From Ruminococcus albus AD2013 (GTDB lineage Bacteria > Bacillota > Clostridia > Oscillospirales > Ruminococcaceae), in assembly GCF_000526775.1 (NCBI RefSeq), contig NZ_JAGS01000001.1, positions 1,240,001 to 1,304,000 on the forward strand: a stretch of 64,000 nt of DNA, read 5' to 3'. The notes beneath the pieces are model-generated. The model was not told the DNA's origin. It was given only the letters and a program-made list of their open reading frames with translations, and made no database searches. Positions 44,301 to 52,929 of the stretch are shown here, piece after piece. Within the stretch, counting starts at the first letter, position 1. Each line of letters begins with the position of its first letter. A program made the translations under genes and the position numbers.

Positions 44301-45926
44301 GGACGTCAGGGCATATGGGAGAGTACCGTTTCAGAGCAGTATTTCCCCTATCTAAAAGCTGACGACTGCGGAAACCTGACCGATGTAAAGTGGATATCCG
44401 TCAAAGACAAGAATAACAAGTCGAGCCTTCTTATCGCTGCAAACGGTACTGTTGAAGCAAGTGCTCTCCACTTCTATCCCGAAGACCTTCAGAAGGCTGA
44501 TCACGTATACAAGCTTTCACCTAGAAAAGAGACTGTACTCAGCGTTGACTACGGCTCAATGGGTACCGGAAGCGCTACCTGCGGACAGGGTACACTTGAA
44601 AAGTACCGTCTTCCTTCAAGCAGAACTTACAGCTGGAACTACACTATCATTCCCGTAGCCACAGACGCAGATGGCAAATCCATGTCCGCGACTGCTGCAA
44701 AGCTCCGTTCAGACGGTGTAAGCGTAAAGGACAAGAGCTCCAATGCACTGACCATCCCCGTAAAATCACCTGCTACATTAAAGCAGACATCCTATGGAAA
44801 TGCAGTATCGGGTTCGCTTTCAATACCTTCATCCAACAGTATCGGAAGTTCCCTTGAAGGCAAACACTCATTTACTGTTGAAGCTGAATTTGTCCCCACA
44901 GGCAATCCAGAATTCAACATGATAGCAAGCAAGGGCGACTACTCTTTCGGTCTCAGAACAGAAAAAGGCGTACTTTACTTCTTTGTTTATGCAGGCGGAG
45001 CATGGCGTTCAGTCTCATACCGAACAGGTACGGACGAATCCTCGGGCTGGATAGGAAAGAAGCATCAGATGGCAGGTATATACGACGCTGATACAGATAC
45101 CATAAAGATATACTGCGACGGAAAGATACTGGCAGAAAAGAGCACAGGCACCACCGCGGGTATAGCCTCGTCTTCCTATGACCTTACACTAGGTGCCTGC
45201 CCCGAAACAGGACGTACATCCATGGCAGACTTTTATGAATTCCGTGTCTACAGCAAAGCACTCACCGAAAGCGAACTTTCTTCGCAGAATACATCTTCAC
45301 CTGCATACGGTGCCAACAGCAAGTACGTTCAGCTCTGGCTGGATTTCGATAATGTAGTTTCACCTATGCTTCCTAATCCAACTGTTTCTTATAAACCAGG
45401 CGACGGCTCTGTACAGCTCAACTGGACTAAGGTATCTGGCGCAGAAAAATACGGAGTCGCAGGTTTGGTAAACGGAAAGTGGCAGCTGCTGAATAAGACG
45501 ACAGGTACATCATATACGCTGAAAAACCTCGCTGCCGGCAAGAACTATAATGTAGCGGTGATCGCAATGTTCAACGGTGAGTGGAACATGGATCTCAGCA
45601 ATTCGATAACTGTGACCCCAAATAAAACAACAGTCAACACAAACACACTTACATATCCCACTAACATCAAAGTCGAATACAGCAAGGAATATCACCAAGT
45701 AAGATTTACATGGGACAAGGTAAAGAATGCTGACAGATACGGAATCGCAATTTATCTGGCAGGAAAATGGAGAGTTCAGGCACAGAACATTACCGATACA
45801 TCTTACACTTCTCCTATAAACCTCACCCCCGGCAAGACATACTGGGTCGCTATAGCAGCAAGAGTAAACGGCAAATGGGATACCGCAAATGCTATCAAAC
45901 ACGCGGGTACTGTTACTATAAAATGA
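41319..45926 (+). CDS. secreted GH2 beta-galactosidase, multidomain, with CBM37-like C-terminus
   Basis: 1,535 aa. Signal peptide about 1-30. GH2 sugar-binding, Ig-like and TIM domains follow. The acid/base Glu is near residue 528 (SWSIGNEMGY), the nucleophile Glu near 598 (VMCEYDHAMGNS), and GGFIWDWVDQS marks the active site. A beta-sandwich LacZ domain follows, then a LamG/concanavalin-like domain (about 1177-1325), an Fn3-like module (about 1355-1435) and a CBM37-like module (about 1444-1535). It removes terminal galactose from plant glycans outside the cell. AAGGAGG precedes ATG 41319; the 41289 start lies before the RBS. Confidence 0.92.
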   Translation: MRKKITVFVSALMLTQSLNCLTPQKAAAAGVTFTHKEWTGQSGAEDVFAVNREAASVNPIPFQDDASAVNAVWNYNDREKSDYLQMLTGENENWELNVVQNDDQAAPYRWGGFMNVSYKGQNSDGWKTVQLPKSWTALGFDHSIYTNINEPWQSNYDPWVTCPSAPTKYNPVGLYRKKFTLDSSMKGSGRRIYIQFDGVESAYYVYINGKEVGYSEDTFSPHRFDITDYLTDGENILAVEVHKFCDGTWFEDQDMIYDGGIFRDVFLVSSPDVQISDYTVRTDLDGSYKNAELQLSIDVRNLTGNSKSGWTLEAAAFDEAGKNILSGAYTSVYALGAGQTGTYAINTTVTAPKLWSAETPNIYALVLTLKDDRGNVKEKVSTQLGFREIGFTPTAVDGSYNVTTKQWQPITINGKRLLLKGVNRHDSDPFYGKAVPQKTMEEDVRLMQKYNINAIRTSHYSNDSYLYWLCNKYGMYMMGETNMECHALQDGKYNDSKALFYELAMDRTKTAYQRLKNNPAIVSWSIGNEMGYTTNPSDAGGMFRDMIWYFKKNDPTRPVHSEGQHFGMGVDMGSDMYPGSNVIRYNAGDGKMPYVMCEYDHAMGNSLGALKEYWDNIRSADNMLGGFIWDWVDQSRAVALPYGGWDYYSESYAHKNLYSDESKGKYFGYGGDWGDKPNDNSFCENGIICPDRTPQPEADEVRYQYQSFWFSANAGQLANNTVSVYNENNFLDLSDFTVEWKLLKNGSAISSGTVKDAKCAPLSRNTITVPFKLPQNYYSGDEFILDISVKTKNATDLLPSGTEVAYEQIDLVSAGSSVKYDGGDAVLTIVDTPSAYVPTNNHNDFNFSINKSTGLIEMYSYKGTLLIENGPTPNFWRGNVENDTGWGAKGLYDSAWKNAMYGAKVTGMETGDAADGAKTVTSHLELPNAGGTKVDIIYTIYPDGRVNCSFNVDATKSGLGNFIRVGSMMTLPEGSEQLSWYGNKTESFNDRKTGGRQGIWESTVSEQYFPYLKADDCGNLTDVKWISVKDKNNKSSLLIAANGTVEASALHFYPEDLQKADHVYKLSPRKETVLSVDYGSMGTGSATCGQGTLEKYRLPSSRTYSWNYTIIPVATDADGKSMSATAAKLRSDGVSVKDKSSNALTIPVKSPATLKQTSYGNAVSGSLSIPSSNSIGSSLEGKHSFTVEAEFVPTGNPEFNMIASKGDYSFGLRTEKGVLYFFVYAGGAWRSVSYRTGTDESSGWIGKKHQMAGIYDADTDTIKIYCDGKILAEKSTGTTAGIASSSYDLTLGACPETGRTSMADFYEFRVYSKALTESELSSQNTSSPAYGANSKYVQLWLDFDNVVSPMLPNPTVSYKPGDGSVQLNWTKVSGAEKYGVAGLVNGKWQLLNKTTGTSYTLKNLAAGKNYNVAVIAMFNGEWNMDLSNSITVTPNKTTVNTNTLTYPTNIKVEYSKEYHQVRFTWDKVKNADRYGIAIYLAGKWRVQAQNITDTSYTSPINLTPGKTYWVAIAARVNGKWDTANAIKHAGTVTIK

Positions 45927-46262
45927 TACAGCATTGATCAATGCACGCAATCAACAAACGACTATCTATAAGTATATTGTTATTGATTCTGTAAAGAGAA
46001 GACAAGAAAATGGGCTGTTGCAACCGCAGCACCCTCTAACCATATCCGAACATCAGAGTAAAAAACATATTAACTGGTGAAATAAGCTGTTTCAGTGCGC
46101 ACACCCCCAAGCCCTCTTCAAAAAAGAGGACTCGGGGGTGTTTTGTTCTATTTGTTTTTATGCCGTTTTCAGTTCAAAAAGAGAAATTCCAAGCCGGTTT
46201 TCTGAGATCTTAGACTTCAGGATGCTATTGTTAAAGCTTTATCTGATTCCATTCTGGAGCCG
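45927..46262. other. GH2 downstream region with terminator
   Basis: Holds the terminator at 46102 and a G/C hairpin gggctgttgcaaccgcagcaccc at about 46012. No gene recognised. Confidence 0.4.
46102..46149 (+). terminator. terminator downstream of the GH2 gene
   Basis: 17-bp near-perfect stem cacccccaagccctctt/aagaggactcgggggtg, then ttttgttct. Confidence 0.8.
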
Positions 46263-46457
46263 ATGCCGCACAGGCAGGTAATAAAGCATAATCCCGATTA
46301 TGTAAAGCATAAAATACCAGTGAAACCTGCAACTCCAAAGCCGGATGCGCCGATATCAGAATGTCAGAGGTCAAAGATCATATTCAGTCGTGATGCCTTT
46401 CTCCTTGTGTTCATCTATCATCTGCCGAAGTTCTGTAGCCAGTCTCAGCATTTCTGA
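46226..46457 (+). other. open fragment of an unknown protein
   Basis: The frame reads DAIVKALSDSILEPMPHRQV and then VKHKIPVKPATPKPDAPISE. It looks like a coding remnant with a Pro/Lys linker but has no start or RBS. The opposite strand (46371-46628) is also open (AADKQYGLAHNITDESVISE). I cannot tell which, if either, is expressed. Confidence 0.3.
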
Positions 46458-46620
46458 GATAACGGATTCATCTGTTATGTTGTGCGCAAGCCCATACTGC
46501 TTATCAGCTGCAAGGGTAAGAACAGCTTTCCAAACGAAAAGGCGTTCTATGCTTTTGTGAGGCGCACGCCGGATATCATTCTTAAAATAAGGAATAGCCG
46601 GGGATTTTCGATTACAAAAA

Positions 46621-46651
46621 AAGCGCATCCGTTTATAAAAAAAGGATGCGC
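46621..46651 (-). terminator. terminator of the LRR/Fn3/dockerin gene
   Basis: Stem agcgcatcc/ggatgcgct, 17 bases beyond the gene's stop on the minus strand, with A-rich + strand sequence giving a U-tract. Confidence 0.7.
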
Positions 46652-46667
46652 TATATTGGATTTATCG

Positions 46668-48485
46668 TCAACTCAGTAATTTTTCCCCTTTTATATGAGC
46701 TGCTATTTTTGAAATATCAGTAATATTTATAATTCCATCGCCGTTAACATCAGCACGTAACTTTTCATCATCGCTCAGTAGCTTCTTGCCTTTAATATGA
46801 GCTGCAACCTTAGTAACGTCGGTAACAGTTAACTCTCCATCACCGTTAACATCACCTTTTGATAACGTCGTTCCCTTTTCTATAGTAACTGTTACCGCTC
46901 TACTTTTGATCTTGTCGGTTTGCCAATTGCCGTTAACCTTGGCGCAGACTGCAACCGTGTATTTGTGTCCCGGTGTGAGTTTGGGCGAGGTGAATGAGGT
47001 CTTTGTTGCGGGGATATTCTGATCTGCGATCTTCCACTTGCCTTTGATGTATACGGCAACGCCGTACTTTTCTGCACCCTCAACTTCCGACCAGTGGATC
47101 ATGAACTGGTTATATGTTTTGTTGTATTCGGTGTTGGTAACGATCGGGTACACGGGTGTTTTCTCATACGGTGTGACGGTTATCATATTCGAGTAATTGT
47201 CGTACCACTCGCTGTCAAACATTGATAACACGGCAACGCTGTAATTCTCACCCGGTTTCAGATTTCTAAGCACAAAGGAAGTATCGGAAGTATTTTCAAC
47301 AATAGTCCATTCGCCATCGACCTCGACTGCGACAGCGTATTTTTCAGCGTCTTTTACAGCTTTCCACTTGAGTGTGACACAGCCGTCGCCCGGGGTGTAT
47401 GTAACAACGGGATTGGCAGGTTCGATATCTTCGCACAGTTCATAGGCGATCTTGTTGTTTTTGGCATATTTTTCGCCGCTTGTGCCTTCATAGCAGTATA
47501 TCTTGAAGTTTTCCATCACACGGGCTCCGTCCTGGACGAAATTCGGAGACCAAGGATACCCCTCCGCGAGATGATAGTAGTAACCGATAGCGTAATCGCC
47601 AATTTTTATATTACTCTTCGGCAGAGTCGCGCTTGTCATAGCGATGCAGTCAAAAAACGCATTCTTTCCAATGCTCTCAACGCTTTCCGGGATAGTTACG
47701 CTTTTGAGCTTTCTACAGCCCTCAAAAGCGGATTCACCTATACTTTTAACGCCGTTCGGGATAATTACGCTTTCAAGCTTTTCACATTCGTAAAACGTAT
47801 TTTCATCTATACTCGTGATGGTGTCAGGCAGCGTTACGCTTGTTTTGCCGCACGGGAAAGTCACGAGTTTTGTCATGTCCTTATTATACATAACACCGTC
47901 TACCGAGGAATAGTAACTGTTGTCGGGATCAACATTTATGCTTTCAAGATCGGATTCAAACCACGACTTGAATGCATTCTTACCAATGCTCGAAACATTG
48001 CGGGGAATAGTTACGCTTTTAAGCTTAGTGCAGTCTGCAAACGCAAAATCTCCGATGCTTGTGACACTGTCGGGGAGATTTATGCTTGTCAGACGGCAAA
48101 GTTCAAACGCATTAGCTCCAATGCTCGTAACACCCTCCGGGATGGTTACATCTGTAATGCCGTCACAATAGGTAGTAAATGCGTTGTCTCCGATGCTTGT
48201 AACACCTTCTTCAATAACAACTCTTTTTATGGAGTTGCTGTAACCCTTCCCGATATCTGAATCATAAGAATGGACATAATTATTCATTTCTCCCGTACCG
48301 CTGATCGTAAGTGTGCCTTCGTTATCAAGGCTCCAGGTCAGATTTTCACCGCAGGTGCCGCTTGCAACGCTTTCGGCGCTTGCCGCAATATCAAACTGCA
48401 AATCGACCACGTTCCCAACGACCGCGCCACTGCCCGAAAGCACAATTGCCAGTGCCGCCAGTCCGCTTATAATTCTTTTTTTCAT
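46668..48485 (-). CDS. secreted LRR_5 protein with two Fn3-like modules and type I dockerin
   Basis: 605 aa. Signal peptide about 1-38. LRR_5 repeats at about 75-310 include AFEGCRKLKSVTIPESVESI. Two Fn3/CBM37-like modules lie at about 350-535 (KYAVAVEVDGEWTIV; KYGVAVYIKGKWKIA). The C-terminal dockerin has loops DVNGDGELTVTDVTKVAAHI and DVNGDGIINITDISKIAAHI. The start at 48485 (MKKRIISG) has AAAGGAC upstream; the 48539 start is less likely. The dockerin predicts attachment to a cohesin. Confidence 0.9.
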   Translation of the reverse strand: MKKRIISGLAALAIVLSGSGAVVGNVVDLQFDIAASAESVASGTCGENLTWSLDNEGTLTISGTGEMNNYVHSYDSDIGKGYSNSIKRVVIEEGVTSIGDNAFTTYCDGITDVTIPEGVTSIGANAFELCRLTSINLPDSVTSIGDFAFADCTKLKSVTIPRNVSSIGKNAFKSWFESDLESINVDPDNSYYSSVDGVMYNKDMTKLVTFPCGKTSVTLPDTITSIDENTFYECEKLESVIIPNGVKSIGESAFEGCRKLKSVTIPESVESIGKNAFFDCIAMTSATLPKSNIKIGDYAIGYYYHLAEGYPWSPNFVQDGARVMENFKIYCYEGTSGEKYAKNNKIAYELCEDIEPANPVVTYTPGDGCVTLKWKAVKDAEKYAVAVEVDGEWTIVENTSDTSFVLRNLKPGENYSVAVLSMFDSEWYDNYSNMITVTPYEKTPVYPIVTNTEYNKTYNQFMIHWSEVEGAEKYGVAVYIKGKWKIADQNIPATKTSFTSPKLTPGHKYTVAVCAKVNGNWQTDKIKSRAVTVTIEKGTTLSKGDVNGDGELTVTDVTKVAAHIKGKKLLSDDEKLRADVNGDGIINITDISKIAAHIKGEKLLS

Positions 48486-48774
48486 AATCGTATCAGTCCT
48501 TTTGTTTGTAAATAATGCATTAACAGTATTATACTTCAACCGTAACAGTTTTTCAAGAGCAAAAAATCTGAATTTTCCGGATAAATTTTGTGAATGTGAT
48601 ACATACTCTTACCAAAACCGCTAACATTAGCATATCGCACAGTACGCTGACAGAGTTGTAACTATAGAAGATGGTAGAATCGTATAAACACTTTATCCGG
48701 TAATACCGCCTTAGTACTGGAATATCACTACAGACTAATCACTCGAAAAAATCATCTTTTTTAAACTGCGTTTG
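48486..48774. other. intergenic region
   Basis: Upstream region of the LRR/dockerin gene. The last 40 bases contain aaaaaatcatctttttt, which can pair with aaaaaagatgattt inside repeat copy B. Confidence 0.4.
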
Positions 48775-48961
48775 CAACCTATGAAGTCAAAAAAGATGAT
48801 TTCACTTAAAAGCGCGTATTTACGCGCTTTTTTGTTGCCCTGAAGCAGAAATTTTTTATATGAAAACCGAAGATGATTTTCGATCTCAAATACCGTTTGA
48901 AGGGATTCGAACTCTTTTTTGGATCGTTTTCGGAAGAATGAAAGATTTTTTTGAAGGGAAA
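48775..48961. repeat. direct repeat copy B (unoccupied IS66 target)
   Basis: 187 bases matching 2942-3079 plus 10292-10340. It carries the same terminator (agcgcgtatttacgcgct, T-run) and the uninterrupted sequence gattcgaactcttttttgga in which IS66 inserted in copy A. No tRNA lies upstream of copy B. Confidence 0.88.
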
Positions 48962-49085
48962 TAACTCAAATTTACATCAAAAAGTTTCACAAACTTTCCA
49001 GCCCGGATTTGGTGCTTTTCACGAAATGTGAGAACACTGAATTCGTTTTTTTTATTTTTAAATACAGAAGAACGGAGGTGAAAGA

Positions 49086-49386
49086 ATGCCGGGAAATTTT
49101 GATGGGATAAAAAATAGAAAATTTGGTATCGATATCGAGATGACAGGCATAACTCGGTGTGAAGCTGCTAAAGCAATTAAAAAAGTTCTTGGGGTGATAT
49201 AGAACATGTGGGCGGTACCTACGACAAATACACTGTCGTCGATGACAAATGAAGAAAATGGCAGATAGTCTTCGATTATCATGTTGACCATATCTTCTCC
49301 CGGAAGCTGTCAGGTACAAACACCATTTACCGCCGTATCCATGAGTATGAGACTGTTCACCACATCACCGATCAAACTTCCGCATA
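49086..49386 (+). pseudogene. amidoligase of an integrative element, decayed
   Basis: Starts MPGNFDGIKNRKFGIDIEMT (amidoligase-2 type: FGIEIEMTG) after GGAGG. It frameshifts after KKVLG, continues as DIEHVGGTYDKYTVVDDK, meets TGA where glycine is expected, then RKWQIV. An open tail follows to 49386. Such ATP-grasp-like ligases are carried by Firmicutes conjugative elements. Only about a third of the normal length remains. Confidence 0.75.
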
Positions 49387-49422
49387 AGCATATTGAACCG
49401 AATATATTGGTATGTACGATGT

Positions 49423-50622
49423 TCACCTGAACCACATTTTCATGGTGCCAAGTACCTGAACAAGCTCGGATTCGCTTATTACATAAGGGACCATAGCATA
49501 CATATATTTCAGGAAAGTCCTGCTGAATACTCCGTGTTCGTATGCGAATTTCTTAAATCCTTCAAGTACCTTTGAGTCATATACCTCAATGCAGACACAG
49601 CCGCCCATGATGCGTACCTCTTTTATGCGATGGTCGGTAAATCCCGACATTTCACGGCGGGTGATCTCCTCTATACGACGTATTTTAGAAATGTAATCCT
49701 CTCGTTCAAACAGCTCTATGGATTTTAATGCTGCGCAGCAAGCAAGAGCATTTCCCATAAATGTCGGTCCATGCATGAAAGCATGAGTAGGATCATCGCT
49801 CATAAATCCCTCCCATACTCTGCGGTTAGCTACTGTAACTGCATGACCTATATATCCGCCCGTCAGAGCCTTTCCGAGAACAAGTATATCCGGCAGAACA
49901 AGATCAGCTACAAAGCGGTTTCCTGTGCGACCGAAGCCTGTTGCGACTTCATCAAAGATCAGCAATACGTCATATTGATCGCATAACTGCCTTGCTCTTT
50001 CAAGAAAACTAATATCATACATACGCATTCCGCCTGCACCCTGAAGAAGCGGTTCAACGATAAAACAGGTAAGGCGGTCTCCATATTCTTCAAACGCCTT
50101 TTCAAGTGCAGGTATCTCCGTAGGTATATGGACAACACCACGCTTTTTCTCGCTGTTAACGCCGAAGGCAAAGTGATAGTCCTCATCATCACCGACTTCC
50201 ATAGCCTTGAATGTATCTCCGTGATAGGCGTGTTCAAGCGAGAGTATCATATCCCGTTCAGAGCCTCGGTTTGTATTGAACTGCAATGCCATTTTCAGTG
50301 CGACTTCCACAGCTACGCTGCCTGAGTCTGAGAAAAAGCAGTAGTCCAGATCCCCGGGCAGCCATTGCGCCAGTTTGTCAGAGAGCTTCCGGACAGGTTC
50401 ATGTGTCATTCCACCAAGCATAACGTGTGCAAATTTTTCAAGCTGACCGCTGATAGCGGAATTGATCTCGGGGTGATTGTAGCCATGAATAACACTCCAC
50501 CACGAAGATACCGAGTCTATCAGGTCATGACCGTCCTCTGTGTAAAGATGAACGCCCTTTGCATGGGATATTTTTATGGGTGCATCAAGTGTTTTCATCT
50601 GAGCATATGGATACCAGATCAT
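49423..50622 (-). CDS. bioA: adenosylmethionine-8-amino-7-oxononanoate aminotransferase
   Basis: 399 aa PLP enzyme converting KAPA to DAPA with SAM as amino donor. Motifs are WWSVIHGYNHPEINSAI, FFSDSGSVAVEVALKM, LEHAYHGDTFKAM, LLIFDEVATGFGRTG and the PLP lysine in LVLGKALTGGYIG. It starts with ATGA overlap on bioD and is the last gene of the bioYBDA operon. Slightly shorter than E. coli BioA (429 aa). Confidence 0.95.
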   Translation of the reverse strand: MIWYPYAQMKTLDAPIKISHAKGVHLYTEDGHDLIDSVSSWWSVIHGYNHPEINSAISGQLEKFAHVMLGGMTHEPVRKLSDKLAQWLPGDLDYCFFSDSGSVAVEVALKMALQFNTNRGSERDMILSLEHAYHGDTFKAMEVGDDEDYHFAFGVNSEKKRGVVHIPTEIPALEKAFEEYGDRLTCFIVEPLLQGAGGMRMYDISFLERARQLCDQYDVLLIFDEVATGFGRTGNRFVADLVLPDILVLGKALTGGYIGHAVTVANRRVWEGFMSDDPTHAFMHGPTFMGNALACCAALKSIELFEREDYISKIRRIEEITRREMSGFTDHRIKEVRIMGGCVCIEVYDSKVLEGFKKFAYEHGVFSRTFLKYMYAMVPYVISESELVQVLGTMKMWFR

Positions 50623-51317
50623 TTTTTCTCTCCTCTGTCACATATTCTTTTCAGTGCGTCTTCTGAAATGTCAATATCGGTATCATTCTTACCGACACAG
50701 GCAATAACAGGCACCCCTGTGAGTTTTTCGCACATCAGCTTGTTATCCTCTTCCATTACATCGCCCCGGTGGAAGTTGTTCAATATCAATCCCCGTATCT
50801 CCAGACCGTGAGCCTTCATGTATTCACATGTAAGAACCACGCTGTTGATCGTTCCAAGTCCTGCATCTGCCACTATGATCGTGGGAAGTCCGAGGGCTTT
50901 GATAATATCCTCCAGCATTATCTTTTTATCATCATAACGAATGGGACATACGATACCGCCGCTTCCTTCGCAGATAACGTATTCATATTCATCGCAGATC
51001 TTTTTGTACTGTGTCTTGACCGTACTGATTTCCACAGGATCACCCTCTATCTTTGAAGCAAGGTGAGGAGATACTGCCGTTTCATAAATATAAGGACACA
51101 TTGTATCAAGCGGCTGTGTTATTCCCGATATTTTCTTTACATAAGCAGCATCACCTGGTATGAGTCTGCCGTTTTCATCACGTTTGTTTCCACTGACTGC
51201 CGCTTTGAAATAGGCAGTGTTGCAACCTATTTCACTAAGTTTTTTGACAAGCAGTGCTGTGACAAATGTCTTTCCGATATCCGTCCCCGTGCCTGTAACA
51301 AATATTCCTTTATGCAT
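50619..51317 (-). CDS. bioD: dethiobiotin synthetase
   Basis: 232 aa. Carboxylates DAPA to dethiobiotin using ATP. P-loop FVTGTGTDIGKTFVTALL at the N-terminus, KAAVSG, and CEGSGGIVCPI. It overlaps bioB by 8 bases and bioA by 4, giving a fully coupled operon. Confidence 0.95.
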   Translation of the reverse strand: MHKGIFVTGTGTDIGKTFVTALLVKKLSEIGCNTAYFKAAVSGNKRDENGRLIPGDAAYVKKISGITQPLDTMCPYIYETAVSPHLASKIEGDPVEISTVKTQYKKICDEYEYVICEGSGGIVCPIRYDDKKIMLEDIIKALGLPTIIVADAGLGTINSVVLTCEYMKAHGLEIRGLILNNFHRGDVMEEDNKLMCEKLTGVPVIACVGKNDTDIDISEDALKRICDRGEKK

Positions 51318-52284
51318 TGTTATCCCTCCCCGTAGAATATCCGATCCGATTCAGCATAGCAATATCTTCACGTATACGATTTCCCGATGTAGTCAGCATA
51401 TCACCCGTGATAGCCGAATTTGCACCAGAAAGAAAAGCTCTTTCACCACAATTTGTCATAAGGTTTCGACCTGCGGCAAGGCGGATATCGGCTTCGGGAA
51501 CGATAAAGCGGAATATCGCAACAGTCCGCAGAATATCAGACTCGTTGATCCGTTCGATATTTTCAAGAGGTGTTCCTTTAATTGGCATCAAAGCGTTGAT
51601 CGGTATCGAACTTACGCCAAGCTCACTAAGTGTAAGAGCCATATCGATACGATCCTGCCAGCTTTCGCCCATACCTATGATACCGCCAGAACATACTTCA
51701 AGTCCTGCCGCCTTCGCTCTGCGTATACATTCAAGTTTGTCCTCAAAAGTGTGTGTTGTGCAGATATTTTTGAAATTTGCTCTCGAAGTTTCTATATTCG
51801 CATGATACCTTGTAACTCCAGCCTGACGAAGCATAGAGAACTGCTCTACTTCAAGCAGACCGAATGAGGCACATAAACCCACATGATGTTCACATGAAAG
51901 GGTACGATATGTATCAAGCGCCTTTTCAAATTCATTACCGCTCAGTCTGCGTCCTGCGGTAACTATCGCAAAGCGATGTACGCCCTGTTCTTCATTATGC
52001 TGACATTCAGCCGTGATCTTCTGCTTATCAAGAAAAGCATATTCTTCGATACCCGTACAGTGATGGGACGATTGCGCACAGAACTTGCAGTCCTCGGAGC
52101 ATCGACCGCTTCTTCCGTTGATTATACTGCAAAGATCGGCTCTGCTGCCGCTGAAATGTTTACGCAGTTTATCGGCACATTCTGTCAGTTCTTCTAATTC
52201 AGTGCTAAGAAGAAAACTCAGATCATCTTCTTTTGTAAGCCTTTTTCCATTGATTATCTTCTCCGTAATTTTCTTAATATCCAT
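51310..52284 (-). CDS. bioB: biotin synthase (radical SAM)
   Basis: 324 aa. Inserts sulfur into dethiobiotin. The radical-SAM cluster motif is CSEDCKFCAQSSHH, and ARANFKN-like and LMPIKGTPLEN segments are present. Its ATG overlaps the bioY stop (TAATG). Length is normal for BioB. Confidence 0.96.
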   Translation of the reverse strand: MDIKKITEKIINGKRLTKEDDLSFLLSTELEELTECADKLRKHFSGSRADLCSIINGRSGRCSEDCKFCAQSSHHCTGIEEYAFLDKQKITAECQHNEEQGVHRFAIVTAGRRLSGNEFEKALDTYRTLSCEHHVGLCASFGLLEVEQFSMLRQAGVTRYHANIETSRANFKNICTTHTFEDKLECIRRAKAAGLEVCSGGIIGMGESWQDRIDMALTLSELGVSSIPINALMPIKGTPLENIERINESDILRTVAIFRFIVPEADIRLAAGRNLMTNCGERAFLSGANSAITGDMLTTSGNRIREDIAMLNRIGYSTGRDNNA

Positions 52285-52850
52285 TATACTGTTCCTTTCT
52301 CATGAATTACAGGCATAAGCCTTTTAGCTAATATTGCAGATAATAAACAAAGTGCAATATCCCCCGGAACTGCAAGCACAAAGCAGTACAAAAACAAAGT
52401 ACCTATTCCTATGGGATCATGCAAATATACTGCACTTATAATATAGTAGTAGAGCATTCCAAAAGCGTAAACAACCGCAAGTCCTGCAAAACAGCCGATC
52501 AGTATGCGTTTTGTATCAGGTTTTGCGCTGTGGGCAATAGCTCCCGTAATATACGATCCCGCAATAAAACCAACAAGATAGCCGAATGTCGGCTGCAGCA
52601 CATAACCTATACCGCCTCCGCCTGTAAAAACAGGCAATCCTGCAAGCCCAAGAATAACATACAGAGCTGTTGCCGCAGCACCTTTGTTTTTTCCAAGAAT
52701 GATCCCTGCAAGAGTGGTGAACAGAAACTGCAGTGTGAACGGGCAAACAGGAACAGGGATACGAATATATGCGCCTGCTGTTATCAGCGCGGTAAACATT
52801 GATATCAGAACCATACCTTTTGTTTTGTTTATATTGTTAATGTCAATCAC
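52284..52850 (-). CDS. bioY: biotin transporter BioY
   Basis: 188 aa, six predicted membrane helices; S-component of biotin ECF transport. Conserved IPVPVCPFTLQFLFTTLAGI and GYLVGFIAGSYITGAI. The longest frame starts with GTG at 52850, but GAGGAGG is only 2 bases away. In-frame ATT at 52847 or ATG at 52814 are alternatives, so the true start is uncertain. It heads the operon bioY-bioB-bioD-bioA. Confidence 0.9.
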   Translation of the reverse strand: MIDINNINKTKGMVLISMFTALITAGAYIRIPVPVCPFTLQFLFTTLAGIILGKNKGAAATALYVILGLAGLPVFTGGGGIGYVLQPTFGYLVGFIAGSYITGAIAHSAKPDTKRILIGCFAGLAVVYAFGMLYYYIISAVYLHDPIGIGTLFLYCFVLAVPGDIALCLLSAILAKRLMPVIHEKGTV

Positions 52851-52881
52851 TTCCTCCTCAAAATATCTTGTAAAATCTCAT

Positions 52882-52906
52882 AAATACTCGCGAAATCTCA
52901 GTATTT
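52882..52906 (-). promoter_or_regulatory. dyad upstream of the biotin operon
   Basis: aaatact-N11-agtattt, perfect 7-bp arms, 32 bases before bioY. It is not the BirA consensus (TTGTTAACC...GGTTAACAA). It may be an operator for another repressor or a 5' UTR hairpin. Confidence 0.45.
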
Positions 52907-52929
52907 CATAATGATAAGTTCAAGAAATG

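Noticed and set aside
46371..46628. 85-aa minus-strand ORF (LTLAADKQYGLAHNITDESV)
   Set aside because: Looks protein-like but has no RBS and overlaps an equally plausible plus-strand fragment, so I list the stretch only as an unassigned fragment.
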